DNA from: Petrosia ficiformis | Lineage: Eukaryota > Porifera > Demospongiae > Haplosclerida > Petrosiidae | Direction: 5' to 3' | DNA length: 64,000 nt | NCBI GenBank assembly: GCA_947044365.1 | Contig: OX345639.1 | Coordinates: 6,505,718 to 6,569,717, forward strand | Shown here: positions 12,678 through 27,600 of the stretch, piece after piece | Layout of the letters: each line of letters opens with the position of its first letter | Numbering within the stretch: position 1 is the first letter of the stretch | Translations under genes and position numbers: made by a program | Notes under the pieces: generated by a model | What the model was told of the DNA's origin: nothing | Database searches by the model: none | The model's input: only the letters and a program-made list of their open reading frames with translations

Positions 12678-15600
12678 ATGAGTAGTATTTCTTTTACTCT
12701 CAATGGAGAAAAGGTTGAGGTTACAGACGTCAGTCCATCGCTTACCCTGATAGAATGGCTGAGATCTCAAGGTCTAACTGGTACCAAGAAAATGTGTGGT
12801 GAAGGTGGCTGTGGATGCTGTGTAGTTAGTGCCACTATGAAAAACCCATTGACACAGAAACTATCCACCATTGCAATCAATTCGGTAAGACGTGTAGAGA
12901 ACATACTTTTAGAAAATTAAGTGTCATGGATATCAAAAGGGGAAGAAGGATTGCAATCAGACATGGGATATAATAGGATTTATAGTTATTTAAAACTGAG
13001 GTGATAGTAATAGGTTGAAAAGTGATATATATACATGAACTTTTAAGCCAGTTGAGTGAGATTTAACAATGCTGGGAAAACATTTTTGCCCACAGTGTTT
13101 TATACTTCCATCTTCAGAAATGATGTAGTAGTCACATGATCATGTTGTGTGTACTTAACTTCCTGTCTTTGAAAAAGTCACTAGTGTAATAGTAATAGAT
13201 AACTATGAATATTAATAGCAATATTATTATGTTTAGTCAAAAGTAATAGTAATACATTACATTGCATAGTAAGAAATCGACTTCATACCTGATTACAATG
13301 TCATGTATGAAGTGCTGGTATGTTTGTTTCATGTTTTACTGGGTCAACATGACACTCGTTTGCCACTATCGAAGTACTGTGTAGTTGTATTAATAGTAAT
13401 ACACGTAGTAATTGACCCCATACCTGATCACAATGTCATGTATGAAGTCCTGGTATGTTTGTTTCATGTTTACTGGGTCAACATGACACTCGTTTGCCAC
13501 TATCGAAGTACTGTGTAGTTGTATTAATAGTAATACACATAGTAATTGACCCCATACCTGATCACAATGTCATGTATGAAGTGCTAGTATGTTTGTTTCA
13601 TGTTTACTGGGTCAACATGACACTCGTTTGCCACTATCGAAGTACTGTGTAGTTGTATTAATAGTAATACACGTAGTAATTGACCCCATACCTGATTACA
13701 ATGTCATGTTTGAAGTCCTGGTATGTTTGTTTCGTGTTTTACTGGGTCAACATGACACTGGTTTGCCACTATGGAAGTACTGTGTACATGTAGTTATAAT
13801 ACATTACATTGCATAGTGATTGACCCCATGTCATGTTTGAAATCCTGGTATGTTTTACTGGGGGATCACAAATCAACATGACAATTTTTTGCCACTCTGG
13901 AAGCTGCAACAAGTGTTTGTGCTTATGCGTATTCTTTTACATAATACATATTTTTAAGACATATCATTCATTAATTCATTTTAGTGTTTGTGTCCTCTTT
14001 ATTCTGTGAATGGATGGACTATTACTACTGTGGAAGGAATCGGAAGGTTAGTATATGATGTGTCATTACATTTTGTATAGTTGCTGTAGTTTAGTTAACT
14101 AAAAGTCTACTAAAAGTGGTTATATTTATAGTAACTAAACAACACTACTCAGGAGCATAGCAATCAAGTATTAGCTGGTTCGACCAGGAAATGGGTGTGG
14201 CCAAAACCCAGGAAGTGGGTGTTGCTTATAATGCATATATATATATATATATATATATAATTATATATATAATAGCTTATTTTTAAGCAAATGTATTTGA
14301 CAGATAATGTGCACCATTACATTTTAGCAAAGATATTTGATCTATGTTGTGAGTTAGTAATGAATTCATTAAAAATAGTTTTCAAGCAAAGTTCATCTGT
14401 TTTATCCTTATGTACATGAAGTGTATGTTCAGATTACATAGTAACACCTTAATAATTAAGATGTTACTATGTAATCTGAACATAATTATACAGATAACAA
14501 GCTCAGAGACTTAACTGTTAATTAAATTAACAGTTAAGTCTCTGAGCTTGTTATCTGTTAACACTTTGACAATATAGCACCTGTTAACTTACTAGTGTAT
14601 CAGTCTGTAAACCTGTCTCCTGTGAACTTTGTAGGTGTTTAATACTGTACAACCATAGCATAACCAAATTATCACACACTTTACATATGTCTAGGTGTGG
14701 TTAATTTTAAAGCTACACCCTAATAGTACTCTAAAAACTGGTCTGGCCAAAACCGTAGCAGCCGTAGTGCCTGCTACGCCCCTGCTACTATAGAGAATAG
14801 TCTGAGCTACATGTAGTAAGATGGCATTTTACAGTACATTAATATTTAATTTCTTTCTCAACACTCTGTATTTTCATAATTACATGTCTTTTATTAACAT
14901 CTTTTATAGTTCACGAGATGGTTTTCATCCTATACAAGAGAAAATAGCTAGCTATAATGGTTCTCAGTGTGGCTACTGTACACCTGGATTTGTTATGTGT
15001 ATGTACAGGTATGGATATTGTGTCTATTTGAGTTTACTATGTCAGCATACAGTGTGTTGTGATTAGTGCTAGACAATACCATATTTAGTTGCAATAGTGT
15101 AATACTGTGTTACAAACATTACTAATCCCATATTGATATACAAATTGCAAATTGTTTACTGCATTAAATTTTGTACGTGGAAATACTAACCAATAACTAG
15201 CACAATATAGTTTATAAGGTTCACACCAAAAATACAGAAAAGCAGGTAAATAATATATAATGGGGCAATATCTATGTCTTTGTGTGACATTTTTAGAACC
15301 ATAAAAACATTTTCAGAGAATTTATGACTGACAGATGGGCCATGTATCTGAGAGGTGGTTAATTCATCTAAGAGGTAGTTAGTCCCGACCAGTGTGGGCA
15401 GAACACTGCTTCATAGTATAGTCTGTATAGGATGTAAGTAGCTTGTTTATGCCAAAACAATGTTTGTGGGAGTGACCATTCATTAACTTGTAATATAAAT
15501 AATATTGTGATATTTTTTAATGTCAAATTTCAATATTACCCAGCTCTAGATTAGTCTCGCATAGCCAGACCCAACCTACTACGAAGGAAGGGTCTGGTCA

Positions 15601-18600
15601 ACCCACTATACTAGCTTTCGTCAAGAGTGTCAAGTACCTGGCAAACTGGTATTTAGTAATGTATTCATACAGCTGGAAAGTATAGTTATGAATATAGTTA
15701 TTTTGATTATAAATATTATTAGCAGTTTGTCATACACTAAAATAGCCAAAAATCTGGCTAAACTCTTGATGAACACTAGTATAGTGGATTGACCAGACCC
15801 TTTCTTTGTAGTAGGTTGGGTCTGGCAATGCGAGACTACCTCTAGATATGATATAATTGTTAATGTAATCTTCCTCACATTTAGTTTGTTAGAGCAGAAT
15901 GATAAACGTACACAACAGGAAATTGAAGACAACTTTGATGGGAATATATGTAGATGCACAGGTACTAAGAATTTGAATCTCATTATAAATCATAGGTTTA
16001 CTTCATAAGGAATCATGAAATAATGTTGTATATAGTATATAGTATGGTATATGAATTATACTAGGTGTATGTTCTTACTGACATTATGTGTATTCTATGG
16101 TTTGTATAAGTAAGCATTACTGAATATTTGTTTGTTAGGCTAACATCAAACATAACAGTTGTATATTTATTTGTAGTAGACCTGTAATTTACATGTAGTT
16201 ATAGTTTAGTCTAAAGTCGCAATGCCTTTCTAAAAGGGGTTACAGTTATAGTTAACTAAACAATACTAAATTAAATAAACAAAAAGCTATCAAAATAGCT
16301 ATAGCAGTTTATTACCCTTACCACAAAGCATAGACAGAAGCGTATGGTAATATTACAATAAATAATATTCTGTGTTCATAATACATGTACATCATGACAT
16401 GTACTGTTCTTTCTATCCCAGGTTATCGTCCTATTCTTGATGCTATGAAGTCCTTTGCTGTTGATTCCCACGAACCAGAAATAATTGATATTGAGGTTAG
16501 ATAGTTAATGTAACTACAGCAATGAAGGAGTAATATTATAATTATACTATGCAGATAAATGCAGATAGAATTATTTGATGAACTATGTGAAATATATGTA
16601 TTGATAATTGAGTGTATAAAAGAAACTGTAAATAAAATATCATAATCAGAGTTTCATTGAGTAAAGGGGGGTGGGGTTTTGGTAGCGTTTGCAATAGAAT
16701 AAAGTAAGATAGAGGAAAAGAGTAAATTTCGTGGTATTTAAGCTTTCAGGAAGGGTTCCAGTCCCTTTTAAAAACACCTAGACCCAACCATGGTTATAGT
16801 AGCACTCAAGAGAACACAATATTATATTATTACTATAAAATAATTATAATTATTATTACTATAAATTTTGAATGGGCTCAAAATACTCCAAACAATTTAA
16901 ATAATTTGGCTATCTGGCTGATCCAAACAATCTTAAAATAGAAAATGGATGGGAAAGATGATCTTCTTGTTCTTTCATACAGAATGGTTGCTATGGTATT
17001 GTACTCAATAATAGCCATGATGTTAGCCCACATGTATTATGTGAATTATAGTCATAATTATACTGATTTTCTGTTAGGATATTAATCCAAAGAAGCATTC
17101 TGCTTGTCTACGTAAGAAAACACAATGGATTACACACCCTTGTAGTGATGGAGACTCCATGTGGTATCAACCTACAAAACTTTCTGAAGTTTTTGACATT
17201 TTTGAAGCACAAAAACAATCAAAAATACAATTAGTTTGTGGAAATACTGGCAAAGGTTGTAGATATAGTTATTACTGTACATTTCTATACCATAGTCTTT
17301 CCTATTCTTTAGGTGTCTTTGCAAATAGGGACGTTGATGTTTATGTTGATCTAAAAAGAATTTCTGAGCTCTACATCATTCAAGTAATTTGAATAGACTT
17401 CACTGACTAAATACACATGTACCTTCAGTAGTTAATTAGAGTTGGTTCACATTCCCGATGACCTCAATATTAGCTTGTAGTGGCTTTATATGTAATAATA
17501 GTTAATTTCATAAGGGTAATGCATGATTATACTGTAACTCAATAAGAAGCTGAATTTTGCAAAGCACACACAAAAAGAACAGGAACGATTATTATTGGAA
17601 AATAGTGAATAAAAGCTTTGAAAATAAATTATTTCCATAATCAGTTTGCATTGAGACTCACTATACTATATACTCTCTACTGTTTATATACACTAATATA
17701 TCCTGTGGCTTATAATAGTCATGATAGCTTTATACACTTTCTATTCATGTTGATTTGTTTCATTTAAATATACTGCATTAGATACATGCACATGCACATA
17801 ACAATGCATATCTAATGCAACTAGTAAAATTAAGTAAATCTGGTTCATTTTCTTGAATGATGATGCTTCATGTACTGATGACATGGTTTTAGTACTGATG
17901 ACATGTACTCAGAGAAAAGAAGTTGGCAATGTTCAACGCATGACCACATCAAAGGCCTAATTGCATTACTATGACCACATCAAACGAATTGAGACATGGA
18001 AAGGAGGATGGGTCGCCCCTCTTTGCCCCTTTGGCTAAAACCCTGGCTGAGATTGAACATTTAGTTTGATACATTCTTGTTTATTCTCAGTCTAGTGACA
18101 CATATATTAGTATTGGAGCTGCTGTTTCACTGAATAATTTGATTGAAGTGCTAATATACTACAAAGATAAATCAAGCACCTTCTCCCACCTAGCTGATCA
18201 CCTGAAAAAAGTATATATTTATAAGTTCATCGTCATAAATTTTTAATACTATTTTATTGCTCTATTGTAGGTTGCTAATATGCCTGTGAGAAATGTAAGT
18301 TAAACATTTACACATGTTGTCAAAAACTATCAATATTATTATAAAACATTAATTAGATTGCCTCTTGGGCTGGTAACTTGATGCTTACACATGATCATGA
18401 CAACTTCCCTTCTGATGTCTTCACTATCATGGAAGCTGCAGGAGCTACAGTAACTGTTGGTAAGTACATTTATTAGTTGCTATCGTTTTGCTAATTAAAG
18501 ACATGCCTTGTTTCCTATATTGCTGAGTATAATATATGCAAGCCTGTTCTAATCATGCTATTAGAGACTTTGGGGGGAGGTGGTGAAAGATTGGGCTTTG

Positions 18601-21600
18601 AGTGGGGCTAATATCACTACTCTACTTTATATTTCTGGGGACAATTTTAGAGAACCACCCATAGTAGAATAACATGAAATATTTGTGAATAATTTGCTTG
18701 GATCCCTTACATTTGAATGCATTTTTTTCATTACCTATAGCTACTGCCAATGGAACTGGTGAATATCCACTATGGGATTTTCTTAGTCTTAATATGTCAA
18801 ATTCAGTGAGTGTTTAGGAATGAATTTAGTTTATGTCAGACCTTTGATTGTCAGTTAATTTTGAGGCTGAAATTCATAGTTAATTTCAAACCGTTAATGC
18901 TACACATAATTGTGATATTCATATTAAACCTATAGACATATAGACACACGACTGTATATCACTATTCACATGCAATCATCATCATATAGTTTTAGAAGAT
19001 TTTGTTTTTAGCATATATGAATTCAAGAAGAGTGATGTACTAATACATTAGACACTGATTGACTGAGTTATTCAATTGATATGAAAACTGTTTGCTTATT
19101 TTTCCCTTTTAACTGGTAATCTGTGGCACTGTAGTATCATTTTATTATAAACTCAAACTCTTAATAGAAGTAAGCTACCTCTTGCTTTTGTTTTATATTG
19201 TGCACCAAGCAACCAGCTGCATTTACTTTGGGTTGAGAGTCATGAGACAAGGCTAGGCCTCTACTACAAGAACAGTAACATTGTCTTCCAAGTTATGCTT
19301 GTATTATGGTCAATAAAAGCTTTCAAGTTTCAACAGAACATTTATAAGTCATTTGTAGCAGTAATTGCATATGAAATATGATCAAAGGTTACTCTAATGG
19401 TTAGCCAGACACCATGGTAACAATGTTTTGATAACTATATCCTTGTTTAAGATATCATATAAGGATGGTCTATTCATTTTCTAAGGAGTTATTATTGGAA
19501 TCTTAATCAATTACATTAATATTATAACTCTGTTTATTTGTACAGGTCATAGTTTCACTTCAGATTCCATATTCTAATAAAAACACATGGTTTAGAAGTT
19601 TCAAAGTCATGCCAAGAGCTCAGGTAGAATTTACCACTTTAAAATTTTCAAAACTGTCATTCCATTATATTCTTCCTAGGATTCCCAGGCTTATGTGAAT
19701 GCTGGATTTTGTATGGAGGTGGATCCTAGTAACCACATAGTGAAGAGTATTCCATCATTTGTGTTTGGAGGAGTTAAAGAACATACTGTAAGTACATAAT
19801 CCTGCAGTATATTTAGTTAATAACAACCCAAATGATGACTTGAGTCTACAATTCTATACCTATCAGCTGTTTAGTCTAAATGGACAAGCCTAACTATTGA
19901 CTGTAGCTGAGAGCATTTGCTAAATCTTTATATTTTGTACTCCCTTGTCAATAATGGCTATGTTCTCCGGATATAGCTACATGTAGTTCTACTCCCTTTT
20001 GATTTACTAATAATACCATGTTCTCTAGGTATCAGCTACATGTAGTTCTACTCCCTTGAGATTTACTAATAATACCATGTCCTCCAGATATCAGCTACAT
20101 GTAGTTCTACTCCCTTTTGATTTACTAATAATACCATGTTCTCTAGGTATCAGCTACATGTAGTTCTACTCCCTTTTGATTTACTAATAATACCATGTTC
20201 CCCAGGTATCAGCTACATGTAGTTCTACTCCCTTTTGATTTACTAATAATACCATGTTCTCTAGATATCAGCTACATGTAGTTCTACTCCCTTTTGATTT
20301 ACTAATAATACCATGTTCTCTAGATATCAGCTACATGTAGTTCTACTCCCTTTTGATTTACTAATAATACCATGTCCTCCAGATATCAGCTACATGTAGT
20401 TCTACTCCCTTGAGATTTACTAATAATACCATGTTCTCTAGATATCAGCTACATGTAGTTCTACTCCCTTTTTATTTACTAATAATACCATGTTCTGTAG
20501 GTATCAGCTACATGTAGTTCTACTCTCTTGAGATTTACTAATAATACCATGTTCCCCAGATATCAGCTACATGTAGTTCTACTCCCTTTTGATTTACTAA
20601 TAATACCATGTTCTCTAGATATCAGCTACATGTAGTTCTACTCCCTTTTGATTTACTAATAATACCATGTTCTCTAGATATCAGCTACATGTAGTTCTAC
20701 TCCCTTTTGATTTACTAATAATACCATGTCCTCCAGATATCAGCTACATGTAGTTCTACTCCCTTGAGATTTACTAATAATACCATGTTCTCTAGATATC
20801 AGCTACATGTAGTTCTACTCCCTTGAGATTTACTAATAATACCATGTTCTGTAGGTATCAGCTACATGTAGTTCTACTCTCTTGAGATTTACTAATAATA
20901 CCATGTTCCCCAGATATCAGCTACATGTAGTTCTACTCCCTTGAGATTTACTAATAATACCATGTTCTCTAGATATCAGCTACATGTAGTTCTACTCCCT
21001 TTTGATTTACTAATAATACCATGTTCTGTAGGTATCAGCTACATGTAGTTCTACTCCCTTGAGATTTATTAATAATATCATGTTCTGTAGGTATCAGCTA
21101 CATGTAGTTCTACTCCCTTGAGATTTATTAATAATATCATGTTCTGTAGGTATCAGCTACATGTAGTTCTACTCCCTTTTGATTTACTAATAATACCATG
21201 TTCCCCAGATATCAGCTACATGTAGTTCTACTCCCTTGAGATTTATTAATAATATCATGTTCTGTAGGTATCAGCTACATGTAGTTCTACTCCCTTTTGA
21301 TTTACTAATAATACCATGTTCCCCAGATATCAGCTACATGTAGTTCTACTCCCTTTTGATTTACTAATAATACCATGTTCTCTAGATATCAGCTACATGT
21401 AGTTCTACTCCCTTGAGATTTACTAATAATACCATGTTCCCCAGATATCAGCTACATGTAGTTCTACCCCTTGAGATTTATTAATAATATCATGTTCTGT
21501 AGATATCAGCTACATGTAGTTCTACTCCCTTGAGATTTATTAATAATATCATGTTCTGTAGGTATCAGCTACATGTAGTTCTACTCCCTTTTGATTTACT

Positions 21601-24600
21601 AATAATACCATGTTCCCCAGATATCAGCTACATGTAGTTCTACTCCCTTGAGATTTATTAATAATATCATGTTCTGTAGGTATCAGCTACATGTAGTTCT
21701 ACTCCCTTTTGATTTACTAATAATACCATGTTCCCCAGGTATCAGCTACATGTAGTTCTACTCCCTTTTGATTTACTAATAATACCATGTCCTCCAGATA
21801 TCAGCTACATGTAGTTCTACTCCCTTGAGATTTACTAATAATACCATGTTCCCCAGATATCAGCTACATGTAGTTCTACTCCCTTTTGATTTACTAATAA
21901 TACCATGTTCTCTAGATATCAGCTACATGTAGTTCTACTCCCTTTTGATTTACTAATAATACCATGTTCTCTAGATATCAGCTACATGTAGTTCTACTCC
22001 CTTTTGATTTACTAATAATACCATGTTCCCCAGATATCAGCTAGTTCTACAGAGGCCTACATGTTAGGAAAGTGTGTGCTGGATGTAAAAGTTCTGAAAA
22101 ACGCTCTACACATTCTTGGTAACGAGATTGAACCAAATGATACTCCTGGTGCTGCCTCCGTAAAGTTCAGGAAAAATTGTGTACTCAGTCTCTTTTATAA
22201 AGTAAGTAATAACATACGGTATTTCAAGATTATAGTTTATATACTTAAGCCTTACAAACTAAACTACACTCTTATACGAATTTTACCAATTCTGTATACT
22301 AGTCTATACTGGGACAAACAGTACCTTCCCTAGAACAACAAGTTATCTTGTGATAGAAGTATAATTATGTAGTCATGTACAGGGATTGCATTAAAAAATG
22401 TTGTTGTCTATTTTTACCACTCTTGTCCTGCTCCCCATATACTTTGTATATAGCTCAGTTTCGATTTACCAGACATTCACCAGTCAATGTCCTACATGAC
22501 TGGCTATTTCCACACCACTGTTTAATATTTTGACTGTTTGTTCACAGCTCAGTCGTGGGAATAAAAATTGTTTATAATTATGTATATTTTAGTTTATTTT
22601 AGCAACAATTGAAGACAAGATAGATTCCAAGTACAAATCAGCTGCAATCCAGTACATTCGACCAGTCTCTAAAGGATCTCAGAGTTATGATACAGACTCT
22701 TCACTCTATCCCGTTAATCAACCAATGCCAAAACTCACAGCTACATTACAGGTATGTACATGTATTCATATGATAGTAGATATTGGGTAGTGATCAAAGT
22801 GGTCAGGTGACACTGCCCCTTTGCTTGAAGGAAGAAGGATCTGGGGGCAAGCACATATGCTACTTGTATAACCTGCACAAATATCAGACTGCTCCAGCTC
22901 AAACCACACTCTTAAAAGCCCTCCTCATGTGTAACAAAGCATTGTTCATGTGAGAATAGAAACAATTGTCTGTTCTCCTGATGGGTTTTTTGAAAATTCT
23001 TTTACACCAGCTTTTGATTGGCTACTTTGAAGTCCAGATATAATTTCAAATTATTTTGTCTCATTTTTCATTATATCTTTTCTTGTTTATCTTTGATTCC
23101 TTAAGTACAGTCTAATACTATACTTATAGGGGTGTTATCTTAGGGTCCAGGGTATAGGAAATGGTCTTAGGGTTTAGGAAACGGATGTGGTCTTAGGGTC
23201 TAGGGAAGGGGTGTTTTCTTATGGTAATTTCACTCGTAATTCTTTATAGGCATCTGGTGAAGCAGAATATACAACAGATATCCCAACTCAGTTTGGAGAG
23301 CTAGCAGCTGCCTTTGTAATTACCACACAGGTTAGTTTGTTGTGTTGTTTAGAATAGCTAATAATTAGCTACACAATGCATTATGTGAATACATGCTCTG
23401 TGTAACATTACAAGAAGATATACTTTCCTGCAAAATAATTTTGATCAAATGCTTGCATTCAATCACTCAGCTAGCAGTTAGCTGATAGTGTCGCTCAGCA
23501 TTCCACCATTTTGTACAAGAAGTTTGGTATCCAGGGAAGAGCTATCATTAAGCATCTTAGATACCAAATTTCACTGACTTCCTGTACAAAGTGGCAGAAT
23601 AACATTAAAGGTAAGCATTTGATCAAAAATCACTTTGCAAGAAAGTATTCCTTTTTGAAAATTAGATCACACATAATATTACATATTATAAACTACATGT
23701 TTACTTTCTATACACTTCAACTTTTTAGGGAAATGCAAAAATTATTAGTATCGATGACAAATCAGCAATGGTGAGTCCACATGTTTAAAAAGAAGTAATG
23801 CATTCTCAAATCATAATCTGTTATTGTAGAGCATGCCTGGTGCTGTACAGGTCATCACAGCCAAAGATATTCCTAAGAATGGAGAGAATAACTTTTTACC
23901 ACTTAAAATGTTAGGTTTTGAATCTGAACCAGTAAGTGTATACAAAGGTCATTCACATTCACAAATGATCTCAGAAAAATGTTCATAACTTTAGTTTGGA
24001 AGGTCCAACAATATTTTTACCTTCCTCATAAATATAGGACCTGAATTTTGTGTCTGAGGATGTGATATAGCCCAAACCTGCAAGGGTTATATTACATCCG
24101 AGGACACAATACGAGGGTCCTATATTTTGTATATAGGACCTATTAGCATACTATATACAATATATTGTATGATGGTGACATCTCCTGCATAGTGTGCACT
24201 TGGAAGGTCTATATACAATAATATATAGAACTCACCACATCAAAGGGGTGATGTCACCATCATACTATATATATATATACATATATACATGTATGCCTTT
24301 CTCTCCTGAACAGGTATTTGCAACAGATGTTTCTCAGTATGCTGGTCAAGCAGTTGCTATGGTGATTGCAGACACACAAGAGCATGCGAATCAAATGGCT
24401 CAGGCTGTTACTGTTAAATATCAGAGTATGGGTAAACTAATCCTAACCATAAAGGATGCTATTGCAGCCAACTCTTTTTATGATGAACCAGGAACAGATG
24501 GTATTCTGAAGATTGGAGATGCTAATGGTATGATACATGACACTACATTAATATGATTAGTGATGTATATAACATGTTTGTGTACAGTAAATAGTCAGGT

Positions 24601-27600
24601 GTATTATGTAGGTAACTAGGAATACTATTTGTATTGCTATATTATTACATTAACTAGCTTAATACCACCTTCGGCGGTTTAAGCTAGGCAAACGTAGTAT
24701 TTTCTAAGCATAGTAGTGTAGTATGGTCATTGAAAAAATTATCTAGAATCATAATTTATACGAATGAATGTATTATAATTTTTGTTTGATAAATGAATTA
24801 ACTAAATGTTACGTCTCTCTCTCTCCGACTCTGATCAATCTTCTCTGTACTTGTCTTTACTGATCTGAATGCCTTCAGCGGTTTAAGCTAGGCAAGCGTA
24901 GTACCTTCTAAGTGTAGTACACTACAGGCTCATTATATGTCTATCTCTATCAGATGTTAGCTATGCTTTCTCTCTATATCAGTTAGTCTTGTCCGTGTTT
25001 GTCTATGTCTATTCTTATGCTCGTCAAACGTCTACGTGCACAAGAATCTCTATATATCAGATGTTAGCAGGGCTTCTCTGTCCATATATATCAGTTAGTC
25101 TTGTGCACGTAAAATGTCTACGTGCGCACATAAGAATCTCTATCAGATGTTAGCTGGGCTTCGCCTTTAGTGTTGTCCGTGTTTGTCTATATCTATCTCT
25201 ATCTAAATATATCTCCTGAACTCTCTTTCTACTACTGTCTCCAAAGCTCTTCTCTCTCTTTGTCTAATTCTGTCCCTGATTATCGTCTATCTCTTCAATC
25301 TTCTTTATAACGCTGAAATGTCATTTTTACTGTCCACGCCTTCTTTTATTACGTTACAGCAAAGCGGCACGTCAACGTCTAATTTCCTGGGTCTTTGTTG
25401 CGGGTGAATTTGTGACAGACAAGGGTATTATTATATAGATAATAAATTATACATGTACATTGTTTCAAGACAGTATTATTCCTTAGACACTAAAAGTGGT
25501 TACCACTTCATTTAAGAATAGTATTGTAACTATATTACTCATTTAGCGTAGTATAATACTTATACAAACTACAGAATACAAATCAAATTGTAGCTCTATT
25601 TATGCATGTGCTTTAAGATACACATGTATGTTACCTGTTTTTTGAAAAGGGGCACTTTCCTGTAAAATAGTTTCATTCACTCACTTTTGCGCCATTTTGT
25701 AAAGGAAGTGAACGAAATTTGGTATCCAGGAAGAGCTGTAATAAGCTTCTTAGATACTGAATTTCATTGAATTTTTCTGAATGAAATGGTAGAATGATGA
25801 GCAATTAAAGGTGAGCATTTGATCAAAATTATTTAGTGGGAAAGTGACCCTTTTGAAAAGTAGGTCTCATATACATGTATCTGTATAGTGCATAGTTGAG
25901 AGTTGAATGCTAAGCTCTGTTACAAACTGTTCTGATTAGTATGTACACTGTATGTTGTACTAGTATTGTCATCTTTCTGTATAATTCTCATCTTTAGGTG
26001 CCATTTCCAAGTCGGATCATGTGATCAGTGGTGAAGTTTCTTGTGGTAGTCAATATCATGTACATATGGAGACTCATGTAAATTACATACATTATGTTTA
26101 TAATTGTAGGTTTATATTACATCCATATTAGACCGCTCTTGTTACTCCAGAAGATGATGGATATACGGTATATAGCTCTACTCAATGGGTCACACAAGTT
26201 CAGTTTGCGGTCGCTGCTATTCTAGGGATACCAAACAACAAGTGTGTTATATAGTAATCTATTGGTGGTTCCCAGAATGTTTAATCCCATTTATTGTGCA
26301 TACCATATGGTTTAGGGTTTAGGGTTTAGGATTAGACATTTGAGAATAATCATGGTAATCTTATTTTAATACTAAATTAAATATCATATTCTGTTATCTA
26401 CTGACATTCTGAGATTAGACATTTTGGGATTAGACATTCTGGAATAATCCTGTCTATTATGGTCATCCCATGTATTAATTAATTATTGTAATCGTCTACA
26501 CTAGGTGTACTTCTATTCTTATGTCACTAGTACTGGTTAATTTAATAACTACCATATATTATATAACAAATGATTATCATAAGCTATTCAACAGTGATCA
26601 CATAAGCACTTGGTGTATCTTCTTTAGAGTCAATGCCAGCGTAAAGAGGGTTGGAGGAGGATATGGTGCCAAGATCACACGTTCAGCTCAAACTGCTGCT
26701 GCCTGTGCTTTAGGAGCCTATCTAACAAGAAGGTATTACGTGTAATACAGTTTTTAGAGTTTAATTAATTAGTAATATTGTAATGTAGGCCAGTTCGAAT
26801 GCACATGGACCTTGAGACGAACATGAAGAATGTAGGAAAGAGATTTCCTTACTATGCAAAGTATACTGTAAGTTATGTTACCTTTTTAAATTATATTCAT
26901 TTCATAAAAGTTGGATGGGTGAAGAAGTAAACATCCCAAGCATACTGTTCTAGGGACACTCCTCTTTCCCCTAGTAGTTGTGAGATTTCTTCTAGTGACT
27001 CTGCAATCAATTTGGACAATATACCTCTGCCCAGATTAACTTTGCTTGAGGAACACTACCCAATCCTATATCACTATAATGGTGTTTTTGTATAAGTGGA
27101 GTATTTGACAATTTTTTTAATCAACATTTTTGTTGATTATTGTCTGAATCTCTATTTCTTTATCAAATCCCTGAAAAAGAAGAAAGGGTCGGTGGGTTTA
27201 GTAAATAATATATGCAATCGCAATGGACTTTGGTTGCTCAAAATTATCAAAGGATGGTTATTTTTATACACTTTGTACATGTATACTATATCTTTTAAGG
27301 CCGGTTGCACTAAAGATGGTATACTCAATGGAATAAAGATTGATATGTACACGGATGCTGGATGTTGTAATAATGACAACAGTATTTGGACAGCTGTTGC
27401 AGCTATTGACAATGGTGTGTTACTCTGTGTTTTATAACAAATGAATGTAATCTCATCTTCTTCCATAGTATACAAGTGTCCTAACTGGTTGGTAACTCCA
27501 AAATCCTGTAAAACCCATACCTGTAGTAATACTGCCTGTAGAGCTCCAGGTAAGATTGTATACATATGAATACATATGAATACATATTATGTTAGTATAG

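Noticed and set aside
13303..13816. Repeated 65-75 residue frames ([16 protein letters not shown] type)
   Set aside because: They are the translation of a 134-bp tandem repeat in an intron.
19966..22045. CRISPR-like array
   Set aside because: The repeats are contiguous 59-bp units without unique spacers, in a eukaryotic intron; it is a minisatellite.
26300..26335. Telomere-like TTTAGGG repeats
   Set aside because: Only about three units, inside a MITE; not a telomere or a clear interstitial array.
27152..27565. 137-residue minus-strand frame, repeated at 56637-57029
   Set aside because: It is antisense to two oxidase exons with good splice sites on the plus strand.
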